This document shows positions 23,780 through 35,133 of a stretch of DNA of 64,000 nt, in pieces. The stretch comes from Artemia franciscana (lineage: Eukaryota > Arthropoda > Branchiopoda > Anostraca > Artemiidae): positions 4,852,171-4,916,170 of the forward strand of contig NC_088881.1 in the NCBI RefSeq assembly GCF_032884065.1, written 5' to 3'. Under the pieces are notes generated by a model that ran no database searches, was not told where the DNA came from, and saw only the letters and a program-made list of their open reading frames with translations. Positions within the stretch are counted from its first letter, which is position 1. Each line of letters begins with the position of its first letter. A program made the position numbers and the translations under genes.

Positions 23780-25135
23780 ATGCGTTCACGGAGAAATCTA
23801 TTAATGTTTAACTGTAAAATGACTGATGAACATACAATGGCAACAGCCGAGGAAGATGCTCAAAGAGTCTATGCCAAAAACTTGCTGCTGATAGAGAAAG
23901 TAAGAAAAGAAAGCGTGCCGAGGAATCAAAAGAACAGCAAGAACACAGGCTTGAGGCTGATGAGGCGCGAAACCAGATTTGCTGCTAAAAGAGAAAGTGA
24001 AAAAAGAAGGCGTGCTGAGGAACTACCAGAGCAACATAAAACCAGACTTGCTGCTAAAAGAGAAAGTGAAAAAAGAAGGCATGCCGAGGAACTACCAGAG
24101 CAACATGAAACCAGACTTGCTGCTAAAAGAGAAAGTGAAAAAAGAAGGCGTGCCGAGGAATCACAAGAACAGCAAGAAATCAGGCTTGCTGCTGATAGAG
24201 AAAGTAAGAAAAGAAAGCGTGCCGAGGAATCAGAGCAACCTGAAAGTTATCGCCTGGCATTCAGGTACATCCCAGTCGATGATTATAGCTTGAGTAGATG
24301 TGTTCAAATCGGGACTATGTCTAAAATTTGTCCCTATTGCAAGGCCTTGAAATTCAATGGTGAAACAATGGGAATATGTTGCGCCTCAGGAAAAGTTAAA
24401 CTTCCTCTATTGGCTGCACCACCAGATCCATTGAAGACTTTCCTTACTGGAACTACGTCAGAATCTAAGTGTTTTTTATCACAAATCAGAAAATATAACT
24501 CATGTTTCCAAATGACCTCGTTTGGAGCCCAAATCGAAAATCCAGATCAATTTATGTCTACTTTCAAAGTAAAAGGGCAAATTTATCATAGAGCAGGGTT
24601 CCTTCTACCATTCTCAGGCGAGAATCATAAATTTTTACAATTGTACTTCATCAGTGATAGAAATTCTGAATTGAATGCACGTTGCGAAATTTCTCCCAAC
24701 GTTGAAAGGACAATCGTTTCCCAATTGCAACATCTTTTCCACGAAAATAATAATTTAGTGCGTCTGTTCAAAACAGCCATCGATTTGATGCCTACTGATA
24801 CGCATAAAATTGTTATTTCCGCTAACAAAACGCCTCCTGGCCAACATGTGCGTAGATACAATGCTCCAACTATCGACGAAGTGGTAATCGTTATGGTTAG
24901 TGATCAGTTTTTACCTCGGGATATTATTCTTCATAAGCGAAAAGCTCAGTCGTTAAGAATTGCTGAAACTCATCGATGCTACGATGCCCTACAATATCCT
25001 ATCATTTTTTGGGATGGAGCCGACGGCTATCACTTTAATATTAAATTGATTAATCCAGCCACTAACAAAGAAATGAATAAGAAATGCAGTACAATGCATT
25101 ATTATTCCTATAGACTAATGACTCGGCATCAATGA
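23780..25135 (+). CDS. Helitron protein, N-terminal part
   Basis: 451 codons from ATG. Residues about 65-155 are four 23-residue charged repeats of the form RLAAKRESEKRRRAEE, likely helical. Then KICPYCKALKFNGE, a CxxC zinc-binding site, opens the Helitron-like N-terminal domain, which continues through FQMTSFGAQIENP and VIVMVSDQFLPRDI. The frame stops after YYSYRLMTRHQ, where family members continue into the Rep nuclease. That domain, with the HUH and tyrosine motifs, is absent before the next homologous block at 25140. The repeat unit is also found at 1-305. Confidence 0.85.
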   Translation: MRSRRNLLMFNCKMTDEHTMATAEEDAQRVYAKNLLLIEKVRKESVPRNQKNSKNTGLRLMRRETRFAAKRESEKRRRAEELPEQHKTRLAAKRESEKRRHAEELPEQHETRLAAKRESEKRRRAEESQEQQEIRLAADRESKKRKRAEESEQPESYRLAFRYIPVDDYSLSRCVQIGTMSKICPYCKALKFNGETMGICCASGKVKLPLLAAPPDPLKTFLTGTTSESKCFLSQIRKYNSCFQMTSFGAQIENPDQFMSTFKVKGQIYHRAGFLLPFSGENHKFLQLYFISDRNSELNARCEISPNVERTIVSQLQHLFHENNNLVRLFKTAIDLMPTDTHKIVISANKTPPGQHVRRYNAPTIDEVVIVMVSDQFLPRDIILHKRKAQSLRIAETHRCYDALQYPIIFWDGADGYHFNIKLINPATNKEMNKKCSTMHYYSYRLMTRHQ

Positions 25136-25139
25136 CGCG

Positions 25140-26874
25140 TGCGAAACGTCAATTCCAAGTCAAATTCGTGCATTGTTTGGCATCATTTTAACAACTTGCT
25201 CTCCATCAGCTCCTACAGAGTTATGGGAAAAATATAGGTCAAAAATGTCCGAAGATATACTGCTTCGAAAACAGTTAGAGACGTCAGATATGACTTTGGA
25301 TTTTACATCAGAAATTTATAACTACACTTTAGTTATTATAGAAGATTTGTGCGTACGTATGGCAAACAAACCTCTTCAGGATTTGGGAATGCCCTCACCT
25401 AACCGTATCGCTGCTGTTTCGACATGTGTAGAATTGGATTGCTAACAAAGTTACAGTACGAGTGATCTATTGTCGTATGCACAAAATAACATTTCCAAGT
25501 TAACGTCGGAACAAAAAGACATTTATGATACGATAATGCATTGTGTCGATAACAACGTTGGAGAAATTTTCTTTTTGGATGCGCCAGGAGGTACTGGTAA
25601 AACGTTTGTGATAAAACTGATTCTGGCATCAATTCGATCAAAAATGATATAGCGTTGGCAATTACGTCGTCCAGATAAGCCGCAACATTGCTGCCTGGTG
25701 GAAGAACTGCTCATTCCGCTTTGAAATTTCCTCTGAATTTGCATTCTACAGAAACTCCCACGTGCAATATTTCCAAATCATCTGGGATGGGTAAAGTATT
25801 ACAGCAATGCAAACTTATTATTTGGGATGAGTGCACACTGGCAGACAAAATATCGCTCGAGGCTCTGGATCAATGCTTGAAAGATTTGCGAGGGAAGTCG
25901 AAACCCTTTGGCAGCACATTAATATTAATTGCGGGAGATTTCAGGCACACATTACCTATAATACCTAGATCAACCCCTGCAGACAAAATGAATGCTTGCC
26001 TGAAAAATTCTAATTTATGGGCACACGTAAAAATATTAAAATTAACTACAAATATGCGTGTCCAATTGCAAAACGATGACTCTGGTCAAACATTTTCAGA
26101 TCAATTGCTGGCAATTGCAAACGGAAAGCTCCCAGTAGACTCAATTTCAGGACGTATACAACTACCTGCTGATTTCTGTAATTTAGTGACGTCCGAAAAT
26201 GAATTGATTGAGAAAATATTTCCAAATATTCTAAACAATTATAAAATTAATAAATGGCTAAGTGAAAGAGCGATTCTTGCACCCAAAAATATAGACCTCC
26301 ACGAGATCAACAATATTGTGTTGACCAAGATTCGAGACCAGGCAGTCCTTTACAAGTCAGTCGACACAGTTTTGGAACCAAATGAAGCGGTTAATTATCC
26401 ATCTGAATTTTTATATTCCTTGGATGTTTCAGGGTTTCCACCACACGTGCTACAACTAAAAATAGGCGTACCAATAATACTTTTAAGAAATATCAACCCA
26501 CCAAAGCTTTGCAATGGCATGCGACTTGCCGTAAAAAAAAAACCAATGGAAAACGTAATAGAGGCCACAATCTTGACAGGGCCTTTTGAGGGTGAGGCAG
26601 TTCTTATTCCTAGCATTCCCATGATTCCAACGGATCTGCCTTTTCAATTTAAAAGATTGCAATTCCCAATTCGATTAGCATTTGCAATCACCATTAACAA
26701 AGCTCAAGGTCAATCAATTGTCCCATGGACAATTGTACGTCGCATGTTCGAGGGTCGGTAAACCTGACAATCTTTTTATATGCAGCGACAATTGGACAGC
26801 GAAGAATGTTGTATATTCGCAAGTTTTACGCAGTTAATTTGTATTGTATCTATCTATCTATCTATCTATATAAA
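25140..26874 (+). pseudogene. Helitron Pif1-like helicase, shifted frames
   Basis: Blocks in order: ALFGIILTTCSPSAPTELW; LTSEQKDIYDTIM; Walker A DAPGGTGKTF (about 25579-25608); Walker B IIWDECTLADK; GDFRHTLPIIPRS; TTNMRVQLQNDD; LKIGVPIILLRN; LAFAITINKAQGQS. These are superfamily 1B helicase motifs of the Pif1/Helitron type, which unwind DNA during rolling-circle transfer. Breaks: a stop at 25443-25445, a stop and frame change between 25650 and 25690, and a small deletion after AQGQS. After that deletion the family ending (SHGQLYVACSRVGKP) continues in another frame from about 26722. Confidence 0.85.
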
Positions 26875-27190
26875 AACGAGTTGTGTGTATGCATGTTTGT
26901 TTGTTTGTAAAAAGAACGTTCGCATATGACGTCATTATTATTACATAAGGCTTTGCATATGCACAGACAATGGGAAAGCCAAGAATGTTGTATATTCGCA
27001 AGTTTTGCGTAGTTTAAAACACATATATAAATCTACCAATATTCATAGGTGGTACACAGGGACACAACTACAATGGCACGTAACTAATATGGTGCGTAAC
27101 GACTTACGCGTGCGGGGGGGCTTGGGAGGGTGCGAAGCGCCCCCACCAACTAGGTGTTGGGGTGGCGTGAAGCGCCACCCCAACAGCTAG
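26865..27190 (+). mobile_element. Nested short Helitron sharing the 3' end
   Basis: A second head, TCTATATAAAAACGAGTTG, lies inside the larger Helitron at about 26865, after a TCTA repeat. It is followed by a GACGTCA segment, another copy of the helicase tail (ACAGACAATGGGAAAGCC, GAATGTTGTATATTCGC), GTACACAGGGACACAAC and the common hairpin end. About 326 bp would be a complete non-autonomous Helitron. It either inserted into the larger element's tail or records a head-capture event. Confidence 0.6.
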
Positions 27191-27868
27191 TTTTTAATAA
27201 GCATGCCTATGTGCATAGACTGCAAGAAACTTAAATTGCATAAGTGAAACATGCTGAAGTTTTATCCTATGAAATATCTTGACGCACAAAATTAGTTTTA
27301 AAGCGATACAATTAGTATGGACGAAATTTGGCTGATAAGTACCCAGTACTCAAATTTACCTTTTTGTTTTCCCACTCAACAGGATTGATCAAGAAATATC
27401 CTTAAGAACTTTAAATTTATTACAAATATGAATTTCAACTTCTCTAAGTTTTATTCAATTCAAGTTTATTTGTGCTTTTCCGAAGATATGTAGAAAATGC
27501 TATACACAAACACGTTTATTGTACACTTCTTGCAAAAATTCTTAGTTCAAGTTTGGTCAAATGTAAAGAACTTTGAAGTTTGAGTTTATTGAATATAAAC
27601 ACACAAAAATACATAACTCCAGGGATTGATGAATGATCGCTCGGGCCTAAATGTAGCCCTTGGAGAACTAGAGCATTCATATTAATATATCATTCATTAT
27701 TGAGAAAACAACAAAGTGTAAGATTGCGACAGTGAAATAGAAGAAGAATATAAACCGTTCAGTGGTCTCAATATAATGGTTATCGAGATTTATTGTAATT
27801 TCCTACAATAAATGGATACTACCTATAAACTGCCTATAAAATTATTAACTGCCTATAAAATTTTAACC
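27191..27868. other. Unassigned spacer between Helitrons
   Basis: AT-rich with no coding signal and no match seen to other parts of the window. A T-run-flanked phrase ATAAACTGCCTATAAA repeats a few times toward 27860. Confidence 0.4.
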
Positions 27869-28016
<148 letters not shown>

Positions 28017-28440
28017 ATATTTTAACTGCCTATAAAATTCTTCCAGGATCACATTATTGGAAACTCTTGTCGTTAGTTGAGCCGACGGAGAATATGCGGC
28101 AACAGTTTCAATGAGAAACATTTGCTTATTCGCTGATTTCTTTCCGTGTTGGTGAATTAAACTGTCAACATTTTGAAACTTTAATGTCCAAAACTTTGAT
28201 GTATATATATATACATACATATATATATACTAGCTGTTGGGGTGGCGCTTCGCGCCACCCCAACACCTAGTTGGTGGGGGCGCTTCGCAACTCCCCCCCA
28301 AGCACCCCAGCGCGCGTAAGTCGTTACGCGCCATATTAGTTACGCGCCATTGTAGTTGTCTCCCTATGTCCAACCTGTGAATATAAATATATATTCATAT
28401 ATATTTTGTAGTTGTGTCCCTATGTCCCACCTGTGAATAT

Positions 28441-28459
<19 letters not shown>

Positions 28460-28478
<19 letters not shown>

Positions 28479-28675
28479 CTACGTAAAACTTGCGAATATA
28501 CAACATTCTTTGCTGTCCCATTGTCTGTGCATATAAATAGATTGTCAGGTTTACCGACTCTTGAACATGCAACATATAATGGTCCATGGGAAAACAATCC
28601 GTATTCAGATCTATACCTCATGATTCTAATGATTGCCCTTGAGCTTTGTTGATGGTGATTGCTAATCGACCATTC
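28460..28675 (-). pseudogene. Helitron helicase C-terminal remnant
   Basis: Minus-strand RLAITINKAQGQSLES is followed by a stop. Then, in frame from 28621, come RSEYGLFSHGPLYVACSR and VGKPDNLFICTDNGTAKN, ending QVLRSYIYIY in a TA repeat. This is the last helicase motif and C-terminus of the Helitron protein, kept without the catalytic body. The same fragment occurs at 1310-1450. Confidence 0.8.
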
Positions 28676-29528
28676 CCTGAGTCGCCATCGTCATTTATAT
28701 ATCCCCCTGTGCACCCCGGCGTCCCCTTTGTAGTTATTATGTCCCTGTGTCCCGGTCGTCATTTATATTCCCTGTGTCCCGGTCGTCATTTGTGTCCCGG
28801 TGTCCCAGTCTGTGATTTCTCTTTGAGCGTCCCGGGCGTCATTTATATTCCTTGTGTCCCGGTCGTCATTTATATCCCCCTGTGCCCCCGGCGTCCCCGT
28901 TGTAGTTGTGTCATTTATATTCCCTGTGTCCCGGTCGTCATCCCGGTATACATTCGTTTTTGAATTGGTATATGATGAAATAAATTTTTAATTTTTTCCC
29001 TTTTTTTCCTTTTAGTTTTTTTTATTGGTTTTGACCTTTTTTTAGGTTTTTTAGTTTTTTTCTTTTTTCTTTTTAGTTTTTTTTGAAGTTTTTATCTTTT
29101 TAGTTTTTTTATTTTTATTTATATTTTTTTGGTTTTCTTTTTCTTCTTTATTTTTCAGTTTTTTTCCTTTTCTTATTTTTTTTTCTTTTTTAGTTCTTTT
29201 AGTTTTTACCTTCTTTAGTTTTTTTTAGTTTTTTAGATGAAATTTTTTTTTAGTTTTTTACCTTTTTTTCTTTTTAGTTTTTTATTGGTTTTTACCTTTT
29301 TTTTTTAGCTTTTTTAGTTTTTTTTCGTTTTTTCTTTTTACTTTTTTTTTAGTTTTTATCTTTTTTATTTTTTTTATTTTTATTTTTAATTTTATTAGTT
29401 TTCTTTTTCTCTTCTATTTTTCAGTTTTTTCCTTTTTTTAGTTTTTTTTTAGTTTTTAGTTTTTTAAGTTTTTTTCCTTTTTTTAGTTTCTTTGGTTTTT
29501 TTAGTTTTTCGGCTTTTTTTTTTAGTTT

Positions 29529-29600
29529 AACCAGGATTTGAACCTGGGACCTTCATTCTCCGTTCTGACACCCTCTCTCACCAAGTGACTACTCCAGCAT
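29529..29600 (-). pseudogene. tRNA-like cassette in Helitron
   Basis: On minus: CCAGG TTCAAAT CCTGG is a perfect five-pair T-stem with B box GGTTCAAATCC. Upstream, GTCACTTGGTGAGAGAGGG could be a D-arm remnant. The acceptor is lost and no anticodon arm is convincing. A second copy lies at about 30401-30480 in the tandem duplicate. It is not a functional tRNA gene, but the B box may still bind TFIIIC (inference). Confidence 0.6.
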
Positions 29601-30400
29601 GTTCATTTTGGTGTTTTAAATGGTATATTATTAACCAAATTAATGTGTTTTACAATATACTAAGCATCGTCATAACAAAAATGACGACAACTAATTTCAT
29701 GACGTCAGTCTACACAGAAACCTGACGTCACCTGATCCACAGATCCACAGACAGACAACTTATTTTTATATATGAAAATAAATTTTTAATTTTTTCCGTT
29801 TTTTTCCTTTTAGTTTTTTTTTATTGGTTTTGACCTTTTTTTAGGTTTTTTAGTTTTTTTTCTTTTTTCTTTTTAGTTTTTTTTTAAGTTTTTATCTTTT
29901 TAGTTTTTTTTATTTTTATGTATATTTTTTTAGTTTTCTTTTTCTCCTTTATTTTTCAGCTTTTTTCCTTTTTTTAGTTTTTTTTTCTTTTCTAGTTCTT
30001 TTAGTTTTTACCTTTTTTAGTTTTTTTAGTTTTTTAGATGAAATTTTTTTTTAGTTTTTTACCTTTTTTTCTTTTTAGTTTTTTATTAGTTTTTACCTTT
30101 TTTTTTAGCTTTTTTAGTTTTTTTTCGTTTTTTCTTTTTACTTTTTTTTTAGTTTTTATCTTTTTTATTTTTTTTTATTTTTATTTTTAATTTTATTAGT
30201 TTTCTTTTTCTCTTCTATTTTTCAGTTTTTTCCTTTTTTTTAGTTTTTAGTTTTTAAGTTTTTTCCTTTTTTTAGTTTCTTTAGTTTTTTTAGTTTTTCG
30301 GCTTTTTTATTTTTTTTATTAGTTTTTAGTTTTTTTTTAGTTTTTGCCTTTTTTTAGTTTTTTCAGTTTTTTTTTTAGTTTTTAGTTTTTTACCTTTTTT

Positions 30401-30480
30401 AGCCTAACCAGGATTTGAACCTGGGACCTTCTCTTTCTGACACCCTCTGACACCCTCTCTCACCGAGTGACTAGTCCAGC
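30401..30480 (-). pseudogene. tRNA-like cassette, second copy
   Basis: Same T-arm (CCAGG TTCAAAT CCTGG) as at 29529-29600, here followed on minus by TTAGGCTAAAAAAGG. The D-side has a duplicated ACACCCTCTG segment on the plus strand. It is part of the tandem head duplication. Confidence 0.6.
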
Positions 30481-30659
30481 ATGTTCATTTTGGTGTTTTA
30501 AATGGTATATTATTAACCAAATTAATGTGTTTTACAATATACTAAGCATCGTCATAACATAAATGACGACAACTAATTTCATGATGTCAGCCGACACAGA
30601 AACATGACGTCACCTGATCCACAGATCCACAGACAGACAACTTATTTTTATATATATAT

Positions 30660-30662
<3 letters not shown>

Positions 30663-30724
<62 letters not shown>
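30663..30724. repeat. (TA)n tract at insertion junction
   Basis: About 62 bases of TA directly join the Helitron head (30662) to the resumed arm L' (30725). Confidence 0.95.
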
Positions 30725-30729
<5 letters not shown>

Positions 30730-33700
30730 TGAGGTGCAACAATACTTTCCAGCAATAAGGGATATCATCTGTCAGCTATTTCGAAAGTCAATTATAGATG
30801 GGGTAAAAAGACTAATTCAAACCGAAATGTTTCTGTGTACATGATAATCGATTTTTCTTTCAAAACTAAGACATCAACAAAGCTATCAGAAAAGATTTGA
30901 ATCTTAAGAAACTTAATACTTGAGTGAGAAGGTGGTATATGACAATGACCAGGTTCCCAATGTTGAAATACATTAATATATTTTACCAATAAATTTGACC
31001 TATGTAATTGGATGGGTAAGTAGGGTTAAGGCTTCGTTCAAGTACTTATCTGTTTTGATTACTGAAGTAGGAAAACAGTCTTCCTTTCTCTTTCGGTCTT
31101 TTTTTTTTCTTCTTTTGTATATCATTATTTAAAATCTATTATTCTTCATAGTTAATATTTCTTATGTTCAGGTTTGTGGTATAAAATAGCTGACAGAAGA
31201 AATTTCAACCCCAGAGAGGTAGGATCCGAGATACAATATTAAATAAAACTGGTCATGTTACCATTAAGTTTGGCTTGTTATAATGCATCTTTTCATCTTA
31301 AGTTATGTCTGATTTGTAATACAATGTTTTGCTTGTAATGTTACTCTTAAGAGTAACAAAAAAAGTTGTTACTCTTCCCTTGATTCATATTAATTCCATT
31401 ACATAATAATACCAAATTCATAACAATATAATGATGTAAGGCGTTAGGGTCCTTTTTCTAAAAGACAAATTTAACCACACACCTTATAGAAGTGCTTGCT
31501 AGTCCGAGTTTTCAACTTCGAGTATTTGTAATTACTGGCTGATGGCTTGTAACCAAGTTACCAATTTCCTAAATATTCCGATAAATGATATTTAACACCT
31601 TCACTACTATTTGTCAAAGCTAATTATTAATATTACACATGTTTATTTGACTCTATTTTTGGTCATTAAATGGTCTTACTTCTTTGAGGTCAAACTTTTA
31701 GAAACACTCAGTTTTACTGGTCTCCTTTTAGCAACATTCAAGAGCACGACGCAAAACATTCCTAGTTTACCACAAAGATTCCTATTAAAAGACTTAAGGA
31801 CTCAATTACTTAATTACTTAGAGTTAAGTCTATTAAAGACTTAACTCTTCCCCGTAGCATAAATCTAATCCTCTACGGTATCAAACTTAAAATTGAAAAT
31901 ATTACTTTACCATTTGATTTGTGTGTAAATATATTTGGAGAATTGGTCTATTTTATTTATTCTATGATTATTATTCTATTAGTTTAGCTGTATAGATTGG
32001 TGAGCGCCAAGATGCGGTACTTTAAAAAAAAACTTGAATTTTCTATTTTAAAATAAACATTTCGGGGTTTTATTTTGAGTAGGATCACTTTTAGAACTGA
32101 CTAAATCCTTTTATCAGGGTTTCTTAACTATTTTCCAACTCTAAGAACACCTAGTAGTAACTACATGACAAGTCGTTAGACTGCAAAATAATGAAGTTTT
32201 ACTTAAACAAACTTTTCAATTTTTATTAAGATTAAGGAAAAAGAACATATATATGGCACCTTTTTGTTTGGTTGTTACTTGACTGAGGAAGTGGTTTCTT
32301 GGCCAAGGAGCATAGGCGGTATAAGGGGCTTGGATGAGCCATAAATTTGTTTATCTAATGATAAGCAAACAAATCATAAATTGAAATTTATAATGGCTCT
32401 ATTTCTCTTAAAATGTTAAAAGGGGATATTAAATAGCATAAACAAAATTTTACACAGAATTAATGGATTTAAGATTCAGAGCCCTTGATTTAAATTTAAT
32501 TAATTAAAAAAAGCCCTTTATGTTACCTTAAATTACCTTAATTTGCAACTTGGAGCAATTGAAGGATTTTCCATCCTGTAGTATTGCTCAGCATTTCTTC
32601 AAAAAATTGCAATGTGGATCGATTCGAAATTGTTTTGAATATTGAGTTGATTTTATTGACTAGGGTTTATGTTCTGGTCTGGGACTCCAAGGTGTCCCAT
32701 TCCAGCCTCCATTCCTTATTGCTCCACTCCTTGTCAATTGAGACTTTGAATTCTTTGACGGTCTTACTGGATACAGTATGATCACTCAGGGAGTTCCACT
32801 GGTCTACTACCCGGTTGGTTAGGAAGTGATGGCGTTCCCTCCTCTGAGCGTTGACCTTTATGAGCTTCTTTGAATGACCCCTTGTCCGCTGTGACGAATC
32901 GATGGAGAAGAGACCAAGAATCGGATTGTTGTGAATCAATCTGTTAGTGTTAATCATTTCACCCCTTTTTCTTCGGTAAGTCATACCGCATAAGTTCAGA
33001 GTTTGCAGTCTCATTGGGTAAGGAAGATGTTGGCACCCGTCTACTATCTTTGTTGCTCTCCTCTGTACTTTCTCTATCATGCTCTTGTCCGCTTTGTAAA
33101 AGGGAGATGCAATTGACATGCCAGTTTCTATCCTTGGTCTGACAAGACTCTTGTATAGCTTGGTGATTGTTCGTGGAGATGTTCAAATAGTCGTGAATGT
33201 TCGATTAATTGTCCCTAAAGCGTGGTTCGCACTAGCTACAATCTTTTCAGTATGACTTCGAAACTTTAACTGGCAGTCAACTATGACACCCAAGTCTCTT
33301 TCCTCTTTAACTGCAACTAGGGGTTCTCTTTAACCAGTTATTTGGTTTTGCATAGTGTAAATATATTTTTGATTTTTGTTGCCAAAATGTACAACTTTAC
33401 AATTACTTGCATTAAATTCAAGTAGCCATTGTCTAGCCCAGTCATCCAGCTTGTTGGGATGGGCTTTGATTGAGGCAGCCTCTGCCCAAGATGATGCTGC
33501 CCTGATGAGCTTAGAATCATCTGCATAGAGTGTGAGACGGTTTTGGAGTATTTCAGGAGCATCATTGATATACATGTTGAAAAGTGATGGCCCAAGCACG
33601 GTTTTTTGGGGAGCTCCGCTGAGAACAGGTATAGGTGATAATAGTACACGTACTCCTTTATCATTAACAACAGCAACTCTTTGGGTTCGTTCTCCCAGGC

Positions 33701-35130
33701 AGTCTATAATCCATTCAATGATATCCAAGTGGATGCGACAAGCTTAAAGCTTTCTTTTCAGCCTTATGTTTGCGACTTTGTCGAATGCTTTTGCTTGATC
33801 CAACAAAATCATGTCCACGGGTGTCCCTTTTTCCGGTAGTTTGGTGACTTCATTGTATGACTGTATTAGGTTTGTGTCCGTGGAATGGCCATTTGGGAAA
33901 CCATGCTGATTTGGAGACATGATGTTGTTGTATGTCAAGTGCTTAGTGACAGCATCATTTATGATTCCCTCAAGAATCTTTGAAATTACTGATGTTAGAC
34001 TTATTGGCCTATAATTCCAGCTTTGTCTTTGGAGACTTTCTTGTGTAATGGTATAACAATGGTTTTTTCCAGTCAGAGAGGACAGCTTTTTCCTTTAGTG
34101 ATTTCTTGAAGATTTTTGCTAAAGGTGAGGATATTAGTTCAGCAGTCTCTTTGAGTATTCTCGGATGTATACCATCTGGTCCTTTCAACTTCGATGCGTC
34201 AAGGTTTTTCTGTCGTTTTTGGACATCTGACTCAAAAATGACAACCATTGGCATTGTAACATTGACAGGATGTTCCCAGGTATCTGAGATATTTCTAGCG
34301 TTTTCCACTGTGTAGACTAAGGAGTATTGTTTGTTTAAGGTTTCTGCTATCTCTGCATGATCAGTGATTTTGCCAGATGGCGTGGTTAGGTAGGGAATGG
34401 AATGTCGTCTTGGCTTTGCTGATGATACATAGTTCCAGAACTTCTTTGGATTGGTTTTAGTTTCTGTAGCAATGATATCTTTATGTTTTTTTATAGAGTA
34501 TCGTGTAATCTTTCTCAGTCTATTCCGTCTGTATTTTTCCCAGTATCTGTTCTTTCTGTTCATTTGCCGTCTTATAGACCTTGTCAAGTAAGGTAGGGTG
34601 CGTGGCCTCTTGATATATGAGACAGTGGTACATGTCTCCTCGTGCTTTAGCATTATTTCCTTGAAGAGATTCCAGCTGTCATTGCTTGACTTGTGCTCAA
34701 ACAGTGCTTCCCAGTCGCCATTTTGTATTCTCCTTAGTTCCTTGCGGATTTTCTTGTAATCGACATATCTTCTGCAAATATGGTCGGAAGAGGGTGGTGA
34801 CAGTTGGAGAGTTGTCAAGAGACATGCATGATCACTCGCACCAATCGGTGGTAAATGATCGATACTTAAAATTTGATCTGGGTCGTCTGTGATTACTAGG
34901 TCAAGTAGCAAGGGTATTTGTCTATCTCTGAACCTTGTTGGTGATTCGACGGATTGACATAGCGTATTTTCTGCTAGGTAAGTGAGGAAAGCAGAATTCA
35001 TAGCATGACCCTCGTGATACTGGGGGGAATACCCTAAGCCATCAACCCAGCTGACCTGAGGAAGGTTAAAATCTCCAAGTATTAAAAGGTTCTTTGGCTT
35101 CTTATCTTGTAGCAACTGCAGGGCCTTACA
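30725..35130 (-). repeat. Inverted-repeat arm L', main piece
   Basis: Reverse complement of 15694-11395, closely similar throughout, starting ATATTTGAGGTGCAAC. It holds the duplicated 3' flank (30725-32580) and the 3' two thirds of the LINE (32667-35130). At 35130 the LINE match stops inside ORF2 and an R1 repeat follows at once. Confidence 0.85.
32667..35130 (-). pseudogene. LINE ORF2, 5'-truncated reversed copy
   Basis: A single frame (35130 to 34009) runs from the endonuclease block LLILGDFNLPQVSW through GASDHACLLTTLQLS to the reverse-transcriptase start KGPDGIHPRILKE. It keeps the linker that the plus copy lacks (RIQNGDWEALFEHKSS and onward). Further frames give DQAKAFDKVANI, then LTLYADDSKLI with an intact YADD box, then the C-terminal RRATKIVDG and RRKRGEMINTNRLIH. 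At least three frame changes or stops remain, so it is dead, but it is less damaged than 11050-13756. ORF1 and the nuclease N-terminus are absent. Confidence 0.85.
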
Positions 35131-35133
35131 AAG

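Larger units (their letters stand above)
23643..27190 (+). mobile_element. Helitron with both termini, broken coding
   Basis: Starts TCTATATATATAAAAATAAG after an A (23642) and ends GCTAG before a T (27191), the A|T target expected of Helitrons. The 3' end has a 13-bp stem (27155-27167 with 27173-27185, loop TGAAG) one base before CTAG. About 3.55 kb. It encodes the N-terminal domain and the helicase, but the Rep (HUH) nuclease domain is missing, so this copy cannot move itself. A second head lies near 26865 and a second inner CTAG at 27150-27153. Another Helitron faces it tail to tail at 28230. Confidence 0.9.
28978..30661 (-). repeat. Tandem duplication of Helitron head region
   Basis: Two copies of a 0.8-0.9 kb block: 28978-29773 and 29777-30661. 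Both hold AAATTTTTAATTTTTTCC, T-rich TTTTAG runs, the tRNA-like cassette (CCAGGATTTGAACCTGGG on plus), CATTTTGGTGTTTTAAATG and the Helitron head. The inner head at about 29750-29772 is cut short (TATTTTTATATATGAAAA), while the outer one is complete. Confidence 0.85.
28230..30662 (-). mobile_element. Non-autonomous Helitron, modular
   Basis: On the minus strand it begins TCTATATATATATAAAAATAA at 30662 after an A and ends at CTAG (28233-28230) before a T. The 3' stem is 13 bp (28235-28247 with 28253-28265, loop CTTCG on plus). A second inner CTAG follows, as in the Helitron at 23643. Modules in element order: head, TGACGTCA segment, tRNA-like cassette, A-rich block; the same again (tandem copy); GACGACCGGGACAC minisatellite (28945-28683); helicase C-terminus (28675-28460); hairpin end. 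It has no transposase of its own. Confidence 0.85.
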
